Shown here piece after piece: positions 46,561 through 56,172 of a DNA stretch of 64,000 nt (position 1 is its first letter; each line of letters opens with the position of its first letter). The notes under the pieces are model-generated. The model had not been told where the DNA came from and did no database searches. It saw nothing but the letters and a program-made list of their open reading frames with translations. The DNA is from Anthonomus grandis grandis (taxonomy: Eukaryota > Arthropoda > Insecta > Coleoptera > Curculionidae): positions 19,769,052 through 19,833,051 of the forward strand of contig NC_065560.1 of assembly GCF_022605725.1 (NCBI RefSeq), read 5' to 3'. The position numbers and the translations under genes are program-made.

Positions 46561-46612
46561 TTTAGATCTGATGATGCTCTTAGGAGCGAAACACGTGTCA
46601 CCACTCTAACAA
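46561..46612 (+). ncRNA. hammerhead-ribozyme-like motif, right PLE repeat
   Basis: CTGATGA 46570-46576, one U, stem II GCTC/GAGC (46578-46581, 46586-46589), GAAA 46590-46593, CACGTG 46594-46599, TC 46600-46601, predicted cleavage after 46601. ACACGTGT (46593-46600) is self-complementary, so helix III would best form between two molecules. Stem I is weaker than in the left copy: GAT instead of GGT before the core. Confidence 0.7.
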
Positions 46613-46674
46613 ATTAAAGAATTTTCTTTGAGACCGAGACTTTGTGTTGTTTTCCTTTGATTTGTTTTTATTCT

Positions 46675-46755
46675 GTTTTTTTTTTCTTCATTTTAAGTTG
46701 CTTTGTTAACAACAAATATTTATTCATAACAATAAAGCTTATTTTGATTTGATTC
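46675..46755 (+). repeat. LINE 3' tail continuing from 38336
   Basis: The host LINE's 3' UTR resumes after the PLE target duplication and ends with AACAATAAAGC and a TGATT-type tail. Confidence 0.65.
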
Positions 46756-47457
46756 AAATTAAAACTATTGGTATATTTATCAACCGTATATGGTCAAGGT
46801 ATATTTATTAAACTGTAGAATATACGTATATCATATAGGGTTCTGTTTACACAAGGGAGAAAATTTCGGAATTTAAAAAAGTTGAAAAGGGATTTACATC
46901 GTTAGTCTTTACACTTGATCACTACACCTCAAATATGATAAAATGGTCCCCATATCATATTAATATCACTGTGTAAGGTACTATATACTTTTCATATCTT
47001 ATAGTGTAATAATGGAATATCATACACAAAAAAATCTACAAAAAAATAGGAAATGCATTTACGCGTATGAAACAATAATTATACCAAATAAGATATACAA
47101 ATAAAAAAAAACTCAAAAACACAAACTTGCTCAAAACTTTGCTTAAATCCTTGTTTAGATTTAAAAAAATAGTAGTAATAAAAATAGCAGTGGTTTGGTA
47201 TTTTAGAAAAATAATAGTTACAGTAAATCTCTTATGGACGCCATTTGTAAAAAATATTTTTTTTCTTTGTACGTCGAAAAATGCCCCCTGATGCATAAAA
47301 TATATTTAAAAAAAAATCTCATTCTATTAAAAGCATTTTATAAATGACTTTAAATAGTATACAATATACCATACTTAAACGTTTAACTTTTATGAAATAA
47401 TAATTGTATATTATTAACTTTTTTATTATTATTAACTTATTTATTATTAACTTTTTA
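46756..47457. other. gene-less AT-rich segment
   Basis: No coding signal on either strand that I trust. Confidence 0.4.
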
Positions 47458-48332
47458 ACGTAACGTCGGGTGTGCCACAGGGCTCGAACCTGGGTCCGCT
47501 CCTGTTTAGTTTTTTTATAAATGACTTGGTTGAGTCACTCACTTGTCATAGGCTGGCTTTTGCCGAGGATTTGAAGCTATATTTAAATGTATATGGTTTG
47601 GAAGATTGTGTTTTTCTTCAGAACTGTCTAAATACATTGGAGGTATGGTGCGCTGTTAACAGGTTAGGCTTGAATGCGGCTAAATGTAGTGTGGTCAGTT
47701 ACTCTAGATCAAAAACACCCTTAAATTTTAATTACTTTATTAATGATACTATTTTGAGTAGATTAGAGCAAATTTCTGATTTTGGTATCACCTTTGACTC
47801 TGAATTTACCGTTCCACACTTCAACAACATAGCCAAGTCAGCGCTGAGAAGGCTTGGGTTCATAATTAGAAGTTCTCAGAGTTTTACTTTGGAATCTACA
47901 TTAAGACTGCTTTTCTGTTGCTTTGTGAGATCAACACTGGAGTTTGGCTGCATTATATGGAACCCGCTCTATGAGAATCATGTTGGTCTCCTTGAATCTG
48001 TTCAGCGTAGATTTGCTGTGTTTTTGGCCTTCAGGCAGGATGGCATATATTCGGTTAGAGGGTTTGATCATCGGCAACTATTGGAACGCTTCAATCTATA
48101 TCCATTACATCTCAGAAGAATGATCTTCTGTGTAAAATTCCTGCATGGGTTACTGAATGGATTCAGTGATAGTCCTGTACTTCGTTCTGGTGTACGTTTC
48201 ATGGTGCCTAGGCTTAATGCTAGACTTCCCTTAACATTCTTTCTGCCAAGGCTTCATACTAACATCCTGTTGAAATCGCCACTATATACAATATGCCCTA
48301 TATTTAATCGGATCTGTCACATGTGCGCGTGA
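47458..48332 (+). pseudogene. 5'-truncated LINE, RT core and C-terminus
   Basis: Starts in RT motif B (SGVPQGSNLGPLLFSFFIND). The active-site block is LAFAEDLKLY, where relatives have FADD, so the first Asp is Glu. Continues with NRLGLNAAKCSVVSYSR, RLEQISDFGITFDSEF, RSTLEFGCIIWNPLY and LESVQRRFAVFLAFR. Open to a stop at 48332 with no break. The sharp start in mid-domain is usual for incomplete target-primed reverse transcription. Confidence 0.85.
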
Positions 48333-48347
48333 TACTAATACTCGAGA

Positions 48348-49458
48348 AGATAAAGCCACGCGCATGAGATGAGCCTATCTCTCTCGCACGCCTGACGTCA
48401 GTCGATGACAAATTTCCCCAGAAACAGCTTTTAATACATGAACACAGTTTTAATACATTTTAATATGACGTTTCGTTTTTGCTTTAGATGTTCGATGGAT
48501 TTAGGGTTAGGGCATGGTTTATTTGTTTTGTGTGTATTTTGTGTGACAAATATGGCAGAGTTTATTAAATTATAATAATTAAAAATTTTTTATGGTGGTG
48601 TACTGTGCAGTTGTGGGTTGTTCAAGCAACAATAACAAAAAAAGTAAGGTAGTTTCGGATTGCCGATTCTTTAGATTTCCAAAGGACAAACAAGTTTGCC
48701 GACAATGGATTACAAAACCATTTTAATAACATGTCTACCCATAAGCAATTTAAAAAAATATAGATTATAGATACTTAAGAAAGTGAAATTAATTGGTTGT
48801 ATGTCATCAATGGCATCATGCATTTTCTTTTGGCATTTACTGGTAACACTATTATTACCAACAACCAATGGGTACTCATATGTATACTTAGCGCACACAA
48901 TTTTATAAAAGTTAATTGTTACAATAGGCTGTATATTAATCCTCTATTTTTGTTTTATTTTTTTTACAACATAATAAAATATGTACATATTATATCACTG
49001 ATATTTTTCTGCAGAGGCATTCGTTTAAAGTAAAAAAAAGTTAAATAAAAACCATAAATCCTTTTTTTTTTGCTATTAAGTATTATTAATTTATTATTAA
49101 TTAACAAGCCTTCAGACGTTTCATATTGTGTATATTTATTTTCAAATTAAAATACCTTAAATAATAAAAATCGTTTTTTAAACCTTTTCCAAAACCAAAA
49201 TAGGCATTTATATTATATAAGGCTTTACTATCCTTGCACGGATCCACGAATCCTACATACTATTAAGAAAATATTTTACATACTATTATAATAATCATAG
49301 CATATTTCATATAACAAAATATAATAATACTTAATAAGTAATGTTAAATAAAAAATGGCTTTAAAATACTGCTTTTCCAACCGACAAACAGAATTTTTGT
49401 CATCGAGTGACGTCATGCGCAAAGTCACACGAAATTGCATCGCCAAGTGGGTTTATCT
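48348..49458. mobile_element. short P-element-like element with imperfect terminal repeats
   Basis: AGATAAAGCCAC at 48348 is matched, inverted, by the complement of AGATAAACCCAC ending near 49458. Farther in, GACGTCAGTCGATGAC (left) pairs with GACGTCACTCGATGAC (right, inverted). The interior holds a THAP exon and otherwise AT-rich sequence. No 8-bp duplication was confirmed. Confidence 0.5.
48592..48726 (+). CDS. THAP zinc-finger exon, truncated (44 codons)
   Basis: MVVYCAVVGCSS opens a C2CH THAP finger, followed by RFFRFPKDKQVCRQWIT. The first two Cys and the Trp are in the expected places. The frame stops at TAA 48724-48726 before the second zinc-binding pair (CxxH), so no complete domain is encoded. 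THAP fingers are the DNA-binding domain of P-element/THAP9 transposases. The matching terminal repeats suggest this is a leftover first exon of such a transposon, not a host gene. Confidence 0.7.
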   Translation: MVVYCAVVGCSSNNNKKSKVVSDCRFFRFPKDKQVCRQWITKPF

Positions 49459-50089
49459 TTCCAGTAATAGTATCATGACATGTGCGATATAAATTTCTCT
49501 CCGGTTCATGTGATTGTCGATATCTTGGTGGATCATTACTCTTGGGATTAAGACCCAGGTGTTTAAGAAAATGTGCTATATTACGTAAGACAAAACAAAA
49601 TCTTGTGTACAAGCATCCTAAAAACTAAAAAATTCCAAATTCACTAAATTTCAAATTTTAAACAAACAAATATAACATCTAAAACATTTTACCATAAAAT
49701 TTATACACATTACCAAAATTAATTATAACAAAACAGATTGAAAAAATAAAAAAAAGCATCTTTTTGATAGATTTGATTAAAAAATAAGTAAAGCTGTCAA
49801 TAAAACAGAAGTTGAAGGGAGTTAATTAAAATATTTAATAGGAAACAAAACTAAAACACTAAAATGATGTCAGAGTATAGGTCAAGAGGTATCATTAAAA
49901 AAAAAAAAAATTAAAAAAAATCGTCAAGTAATATTTATAAATATTTAAGTTATAGTTAGTAGGTATATTGCAGTTAATTTAATTTTATTTTGTTGAATAT
50001 GTGATTATCTTGCTAAACTTTTATAATTGGGTTTTTATATCACATTAGTAATTATTTGTTCTAATTTTTTGGATAACTTTTGAGATTGT
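49459..50089. other. gene-less AT-rich segment
   Basis: No recognisable feature. Poly-A runs near 49900. Confidence 0.4.
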
Positions 50090-50226
50090 GACTTTACTTT
50101 ACTTTACTTTTTTTTTTCTTTTCATTCTTTTAGGTTTGTTTGTGTGTGTTTTTTTTTTCACTATATTTTTCATTGTTTTGCAGCTGTTTCCTGTTATTGG
50201 GCAAGTTGCCTGTTGGAAATAAAGGC

Positions 50227-50257
<31 letters not shown>

Positions 50258-50260
50258 CTT
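50090..50260 (+). repeat. LINE 3' end with (ATT)n tail
   Basis: TTGGGCAAGTTGCCTGTTGG followed by AAATAAAGGC and ten or so ATT units (50228-50257). This is a familiar insect LINE 3' UTR ending. No coding part is attached. Confidence 0.65.
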
Positions 50261-51285
50261 GTTAAACGTGAATAAAACATAAACATAATATCAAATTCCT
50301 CACCTCAACCTATGTCCATATAAATTTTTGATATTTTACTCTTTAATGCAGTTAATAATATATTAATATAATATATAATAATCTATTATGAAATCCTAAC
50401 AAGTTTATGATTACAAACCTTTAAATTATTGGTGCATAAATCGTTTAATCTTCCAGCAAATTTCAAACCCGCAATTTCTCAATTTCCTTAAAAGAGCAGA
50501 AGAGGGCTAATCTGCGTTGAAGCCCTTACCCTGTCAATTCAAAATAGAAATGAATGTTCCCAAATTGCATCCGCCTTTGGGAAATTTAATATTTCGATAA
50601 CTGAAAATTGCCCTGCCAAATAGCCAATATCCTAATTAAATTTTTGTCAACGGTTTGAGACGCATCTCGTGACTGCGGTGACTGCGGATAAGAAGTACGC
50701 TTAACTCATTACTTTTAAATTAAAATGTTAAACTATAAAGGTAAAACTCTATATAGGATGAAATTAAATCTGTATTTTTTTAAGAATATAAATAAGTTTT
50801 TTTATGAGCATCAAAAAAAGAAGACTGTTGACTGACATTTGAATATGCATTTACATTATTTAAGTTTAAAAATGTAAATATAATAAATGAAATATAAATA
50901 TTGAATCGACTCCTAGAATAACGAATTTCTTAAATATTCTTGTAACAATTTTTTTAAAGCTGAAGGATGCCCATCATGGTTGGCTAGTGTTAAATTTATC
51001 TTAAATTAAAAAAAACGAATTGTGTGTGAAAAATTATATTGTGTTCTAGCGATGGAGATCAGAACCTAAAACGCTGTTATGATAAGTTGGAGAATGTTGT
51101 TGATTCACATGTAACAAAAGGCAAAACTTAAAAAAGTCAATATTTTACATAGTTTTCCAAAATAGTTAATATTATAATATCGCTAAAACAAAAAATAACA
51201 TTCGATATGACACAAAAAGTTTACTATTAAAAATGATTCTTGATACACAACTATTTTAGCACTGTGTTTGAACCATTTAATACCT
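50261..51285. other. gene-less segment
   Basis: AT-rich. Nothing recognised. Confidence 0.4.
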
Positions 51286-51289
51286 TCAC

Positions 51290-51420
51290 TTACAAATTTA
51301 ATTGCTTATCAAGTCTTAATCAGTTTAGTGACCAAAACAGGAGTGGTGAAAGATGTGAACCTTGTGGAACATACGTTAGGATTTAAATTAATATGTGTAA
51401 GGGTAGTTTGACCGACTTTG
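51290..51420 (-). pseudogene. scrap of LINE RT motif B
   Basis: On the minus strand VPQGSHLSPLLFW appears, the usual motif B of LINE reverse transcriptases, with nothing else recognisable beside it. Confidence 0.4.
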
Positions 51421-51879
51421 AAGGAAATTTGTGAATGCCTCATCTATATTTTGGGAATTTGACAACAGTATTCCATTAGTATCGGTTATATTTTGTAACA
51501 AACTAATATTGCGCTGTATGCTTTAAACTAATTTTTAACTTAAAATAAATATTCTAAACATCTAAGATATAAGTTACAATTATTATCCAAAAATAAAATT
51601 ATAAAAACATTAAAATATGTTTTTTATTGTTTAAATATATTTTTCTTCGACCATAGTTTCTGAACTATGCAATGGAATGCGCAGATCTTTTCTGATTTCT
51701 ATGTCGTGTAATTATAGTCATATCCTCAGCGTACATTGCCCTATTCTTAACAAACAAATTATTGTGTTTTTTCACGAATAACACCAAGAAAGAAAAGTAT
51801 AAGGAGGAAGGGATGAGTATTTTTAATCTGCTAAAGTAGGGTCTACCGGTTAGGGTCTACAGTTAAGTTCTGTAGGTCA

Positions 51880-52400
51880 GGCCCAATAAACAACGAATGA
51901 TACGCTTTTGCATTCTAAATATATCTAGAGCTCCTCTTGCTGATCCCCAGAAACAGATACCATATTGTAAGATCGACTGTACCTATCCGAAATAAAATAG
52001 GCGAAGAGATACCTCAGACACTACATGCCTTAATCTTCTAATCAATCCGCACAAGCTAGCTAATCTGGAATAAAGGTTTATAATATGTTTCTCCCAATTT
52101 GAATTGGGGTCAATGTGTTTTCCCAAGAATTTAATACTATTGGCTACAGGGATTGACTGCCCACCAGACCACACAAGTAGAGATTCTGAGATAACAGTGG
52201 CCTTCGAAAAATTAATCAACCCCGTTTTACCAGAGTTCAAAGACAACTTACTGTCCATACCGTCCCAGGATGTCCAGCAGTAAAGAATGGTCAACCGTGT
52301 CAAACGCCTGAGACAAATCGAAATACAGTCCAGCCACAGTGGCCTTTCCGTTAAGATTCTCCATGTTATATTGTAATTTCACTATAAATGGCCATTTCCG
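51880..52400 (-). pseudogene. LINE RT fragment with internal deletion
   Basis: The minus strand reads LYFDLSQAFDTVDHSLLLDIL-like motif A in pieces, then directly GMDSKLSLNSGKTGLINFSK, NSIKFLGKHIDPNSNWEKHI and LILQYGICFWGSA-like sequence. Motif B and the FADD active site are missing between the first two blocks, so an internal deletion is likely. Confidence 0.68.
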
Positions 52401-52489
52401 TCGATCTTTTGTAAACGAATCCGTATTGATGTTTATTTATTATTTGATGGTGAGTTAAATAACTTAATAATTTAAGTTAGGCTAATACA

Positions 52490-53434
52490 CTAATTAAATG
52501 AGGACGATCCTGATCGAAGAAACCAATTTTGCGAGCAAATGATGATTTGCAATAATAACCGTCAGTTTGTGCTACGAGTTTTGTTTTTAGATGAAGCAAC
52601 TCTTTGTTAAAACTGTGTCGTAAATCGGCAAAATTGTCGGTACTGGTCAGTGTCAAATCCACACTGGGCAACTGAGGCTTATACACAGTACCGTAAATCT
52701 ATTCATGTTTGGGCTCATATCGTGGAAAATAAAGTAAAAGGGCCATACTTTTTCGAAGAAAACTTAACAAAACAACGCTATTTGAATTTTTTTCAAGAAG
52801 ATCTTATCGCTGCTTTGGCTGCCTTATACCCAGACGAACAAGACCCTGCTGTCCCTATAGATAATTTGAGTTCTAAGTTTAAGTGACAAGTTTCAGCAAG
52901 ACGGCGCACCGTTACTCCCAGGAAGATGGTTAGGACGAAGAGGGCCAATAGAGTGGACGGCCAGGTCACCACCTAAGTCCCTGCGACTAATTTCTATGGG
53001 GGTACCTGAAAAGTAAAGTTTATATTGAGAAGCCAAACAACGAAGAAGATTTGAAAAATAAAATTAGATATGAAATTAGACGTATATCACCCGAAATAAT
53101 TGATAGTGTTTTACATGATTTTGTAAACCGTCTTGCTTTCTGCCAAGAAGTAAATGGGGATCAGTTTGAAAACCTAATACATTAATAAGAGTTTTCACAG
53201 TTTATAACATTTTATCCTCCATTTTATCTTAATTTGTAAATAGACGTACTTACTTGCTTTCTTGTTGGTTAAATGTAAATATTTCTGAAATAGTTGAGTT
53301 TTGAGATAAGGTGTGTTATACAAAACTTGCTTGGAATTTCGCCTTTATTTCATAAATGCAATAAAAAATATAGGATTCCATTTAAAAAAATGACCGATGA
53401 CGTCATATCTTTTTTTTTGTTCCACCCTGTATAC
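52490..53434 (+). pseudogene. mariner-type transposase, second family
   Basis: Plus-strand pieces: VLRVLFLDEATL (first Asp region), SVSNPHWATEAYTQYRKSIH then VWAHIVENKVKGPYFFEENL, FQQDGAP with the second Asp intact, GRRGPIEWTARSP, VYIEKPNNEEDLKNKI and VNRLAFCQEVNGDQFENLIH ending at 53185. The 3' flank ends at CCACCCTGTATAC near 53434, a likely transposon end. Frameshifts near 52890 and 52990 and a stop near 52605 inactivate it. Confidence 0.78.
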
Positions 53435-53586
53435 AAAAATTTATGTAAACTAATGCGCAACTTAAATAAAAATCGACGGGTCCGAGCGTATTCTTAAAAA
53501 ATAATGTCTTTTATTTTTATCGAATTTATGCGGAACTTTAGGCGGTCACTGTATAACTTATAAAACTGCCTTAAACTGTATAAGTA

Positions 53587-56172
53587 CTGTCAAATGGGGT
53601 AAAGTGAACACTATGGGGTAAAGTTAACTCTAACAGTCCGAACTCGTTGATCGACCTTCAACGTCACGGTACGACAGTGCTGCCGCACCGCGACTTTATA
53701 CAAGTATACAGAAGTGCACGAGGCGAATATTTAGTCTAGTGGATGGCATGTATGAGGCTGGTAGCGTTCGCTATTGCAGTTTTGTTTCAGTTCGTGTTTG
53801 TCGTAAGATTGTTGTTGGTTGAAAAGATTGACGTGCAGTAAGGAAAGTATACACCACACGGGTTTTTTGGCTATTTGAGGTAATTATATACTGTATGTAG
53901 ATCACAATATTCAATGCGAGTTTACAAACAAAAAATTAAACTATTTTATTCTTTCACGGAATTATAAAAAATATCAACTTTGTGGGGTAAAGTGGATCAT
54001 AGATTTTTAAAGAAATTAGACATTAGATTGGAATATGTTTTCTTATTTTTGTTATTGTTATTTTCGGAAATATGCCAAGAGTATATGAGATGAAAATTGG
54101 GTCAGCCGGTAAAAAAAATTATAATGAAATATTTCTAATAAGGGCAGTCAACAAAAGAACATTAAATGTCTGGGAAGCTGCAGAACAATATGGCGTACCA
54201 TACACAACCTTGTATAACCGGGTTCATGGTAAGCATCCTTTAAAATATGGCAGACAACTAGATTTGCCGGAGGCTGAGGAAAAATTACTAGTTGATGGCT
54301 TACTTATTTGTGCAAACTGGGGGTTTCCATTAAAATCAACCGACATAAGATTATTTGTTCAGCAATATCTAAATAATCTGGGGTGCCGACAGAAAGGATT
54401 TACAGATAATTTACCGAATTTGGATTGGTTCAGGGTATTTATGGCAAGAATCTAACAATAAAATTGGCTAAAAACACTAAAAGAGTTAGAGGTTCCGTCG
54501 ACTATGAGATGTTTAATAATTATTTTTCTGAGCAAAAAACTTTGGAAAATGTACACAAATTACACATTTATGTAACGTCATAAATTATGATAAAAGCAAT
54601 TTTGTCGATGACCCTGGCTCAGTAAGGGTTGTCGTAAAACGCGGGGTAAGACATGCACATAGGATAATAGATACGTCTAAAACAAGCACCAGCGTAATGT
54701 TTGCGATATCGGGAAGTGGAACATTATTGCCCCCATACATAGTTTATAAAGCCAAGCATCTTTAACCCGGGTGGTCAGAAGGCGGCTAACCAGGAAGCAG
54801 ATAGAGCAGAACCACCAGTGAATAGTTCGATTCTGCTGATTTGAAGATTGGTTCCTCAATATAATTATCCCGCACACTAAAAATTTGGTTTGGCCTAAGG
54901 TGTTAATAGGCGATAATTTGGGTAGCTATCTAACTCTTAGCGTTATTCAAGCATGCGAAACCAATGACATTCGTTTTGTATTATTGCCCCCAAATTCCAT
55001 TATTACTAGCTTATTACAGCCACTTGATGTGGCCTATTTTCGGCCCCTGAAGGCTGCATGGCGAAATGTATTGGAGGCATGGAAGCAGAAAAACCGGGAG
55101 GTTATTCCAAAGACCGTGTTTCCAAGGCTTTTAAAAGAGACAATCGAGAAAGTTGGTGTGAATTCTGAAAAAAAATCGATTTCAGTATTTAAGCGTGTGG
55201 AATAATTCCGTTTAACCCCAACGCTGTTCTTTACAAAATTTCTAGAAATGTAGGCGGACATGTCCCTATGGAAGATCCCATAGAAAAAGCCTGGTCCGAT
55301 GCCCTTGTAAGTCTTTAGAGTCTTACAGAGCAGGACCCAAGGATGGCATCCAAAAACGCGGGAAAAAAATGGCGGTTCCTGCAGGTAAAAGCATCTTAGT
55401 CAGAGATATTATCAGATCCTTGGAAGACGAAACAGACGAAGACAACATCCTGAAAGCCCATTGAAAGCAAACTCAGACTCTGACGGAGAAGAGGATAAAG
55501 AAAATAATGGTGATGTGAGTGAAATTGACCTACCGTGCTTTAATCTTGAGGGAAAAAATTTAGAAATCGGTGATAACGTAATAGTGAATTTTTTTACAAA
55601 TAAACGTGATAGAAAATTTGTTGGCAAAATAGAAAATTTGGTTGGAAAAAATGAGTTTGTCATAAATACATTAAGAAAACAAAACGGCACAAAAAACATA
55701 TTTTTTGTTTACCCTGTTGTTGCTGACATACCAACTGTCAATAGGGAACAAATTGTACAAAAGTTAAGTTTAAGCAGTGTCAAACGTGGAAAACATTTAT
55801 TTTTGAATGCGGATTTCTCTCCAGTAGAATAATTTTGTTGGGTTAATGTTTAATTTTGATTATTTATTTTTGTTTATTTTGAGTTAATTTTTTTAATTTA
55901 AATGTTTTGTTTTTTACGTTTTAAAGTTTATTAGCCATTCACTTTTCTATTAAGAATAAAAAGTTTGTTTTGTATTTAATAAACAGTTTAAAACCCCTAT
56001 AAAATTTGTTTTATCTCTTTTTTACCAAATTTCTTTTGGAAAACCAATTTTTAAAACGATATTTAGTTATCCAATTTACCTCACACATTTTTAAAATGAG
56101 TTTTACGTGAAAATTTACATGTTGTCCACTTTAGCCCCATGCATGGGGTAAAGTGGATCAACATTTGACCGT
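53587..56172 (+). mobile_element. pogo/Tigger-like DNA transposon
   Basis: TA at 53585-53586 and 56173-56174 flank ends that read CTGTCAAATG and, inverted, ACGGTCAAATG. The block GGGGTAAAGTG recurs near both ends, including GGGGTAAAGTGGATCA at about 53984 and 56144. The interior holds a pogo-type transposase. It lies directly against the LINE relic at 56173. Confidence 0.68.
54072..55832 (+). pseudogene. pogo/jerky-like transposase (CENP-B HTH, DDE_1)
   Basis: ATG 54072 starts MPRVYEMKIG. The N-terminal psq/CENP-B helix-turn-helix (LNVWEAAEQYGVPYTTLYNR) and GFPLKSTDIR follow to a stop at 54455. Later pieces are NLDWFRVFM, a damaged middle with stops (54455-54880), LIGDNLGSYLTLSVIQACE (DDE Asp), FVLLPPNSIITSLLQPLDVA and YFRPLKAAWRNVL. 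After further breaks the acidic C-terminal part (55461-55832) is open and ends ADFSPVE. Dead, but recognisable over its full length. Confidence 0.8.

Larger units (their letters stand above)
38337..46662 (+). mobile_element. Penelope-like element (PLE) with inverted terminal repeats
   Basis: Bounded by TGTTTTTATTCT at 38325-38336 and 46663-46674 (12-bp target duplication) inside a LINE 3' UTR. It carries inverted terminal repeats of about 730 bp, a PLE reverse transcriptase and a GIY-YIG endonuclease on the plus strand. A 5.1-kb LINE (about 40038-45165) interrupts the RT just before its active site. Without that LINE the element is about 3.2 kb, normal for the group. Each terminal repeat holds a hammerhead-like core and A/B-box-like motifs. 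Confidence 0.87.
45935..46663 (+). repeat. PLE right terminal repeat
   Basis: Inverted partner of 38383-39113. Order: end of the GIY-YIG coding region, about 160 bp of spacer, A/B-box-like motifs, about 230 bp, hammerhead-like core, and a 60-bp end rich in CTTTG. Confidence 0.9.

Noticed and set aside
48393..48400. TGACGTCA palindromes (several in the window) as CRE promoter elements
   Set aside because: They recur at transposon ends and there is no host gene beside them.
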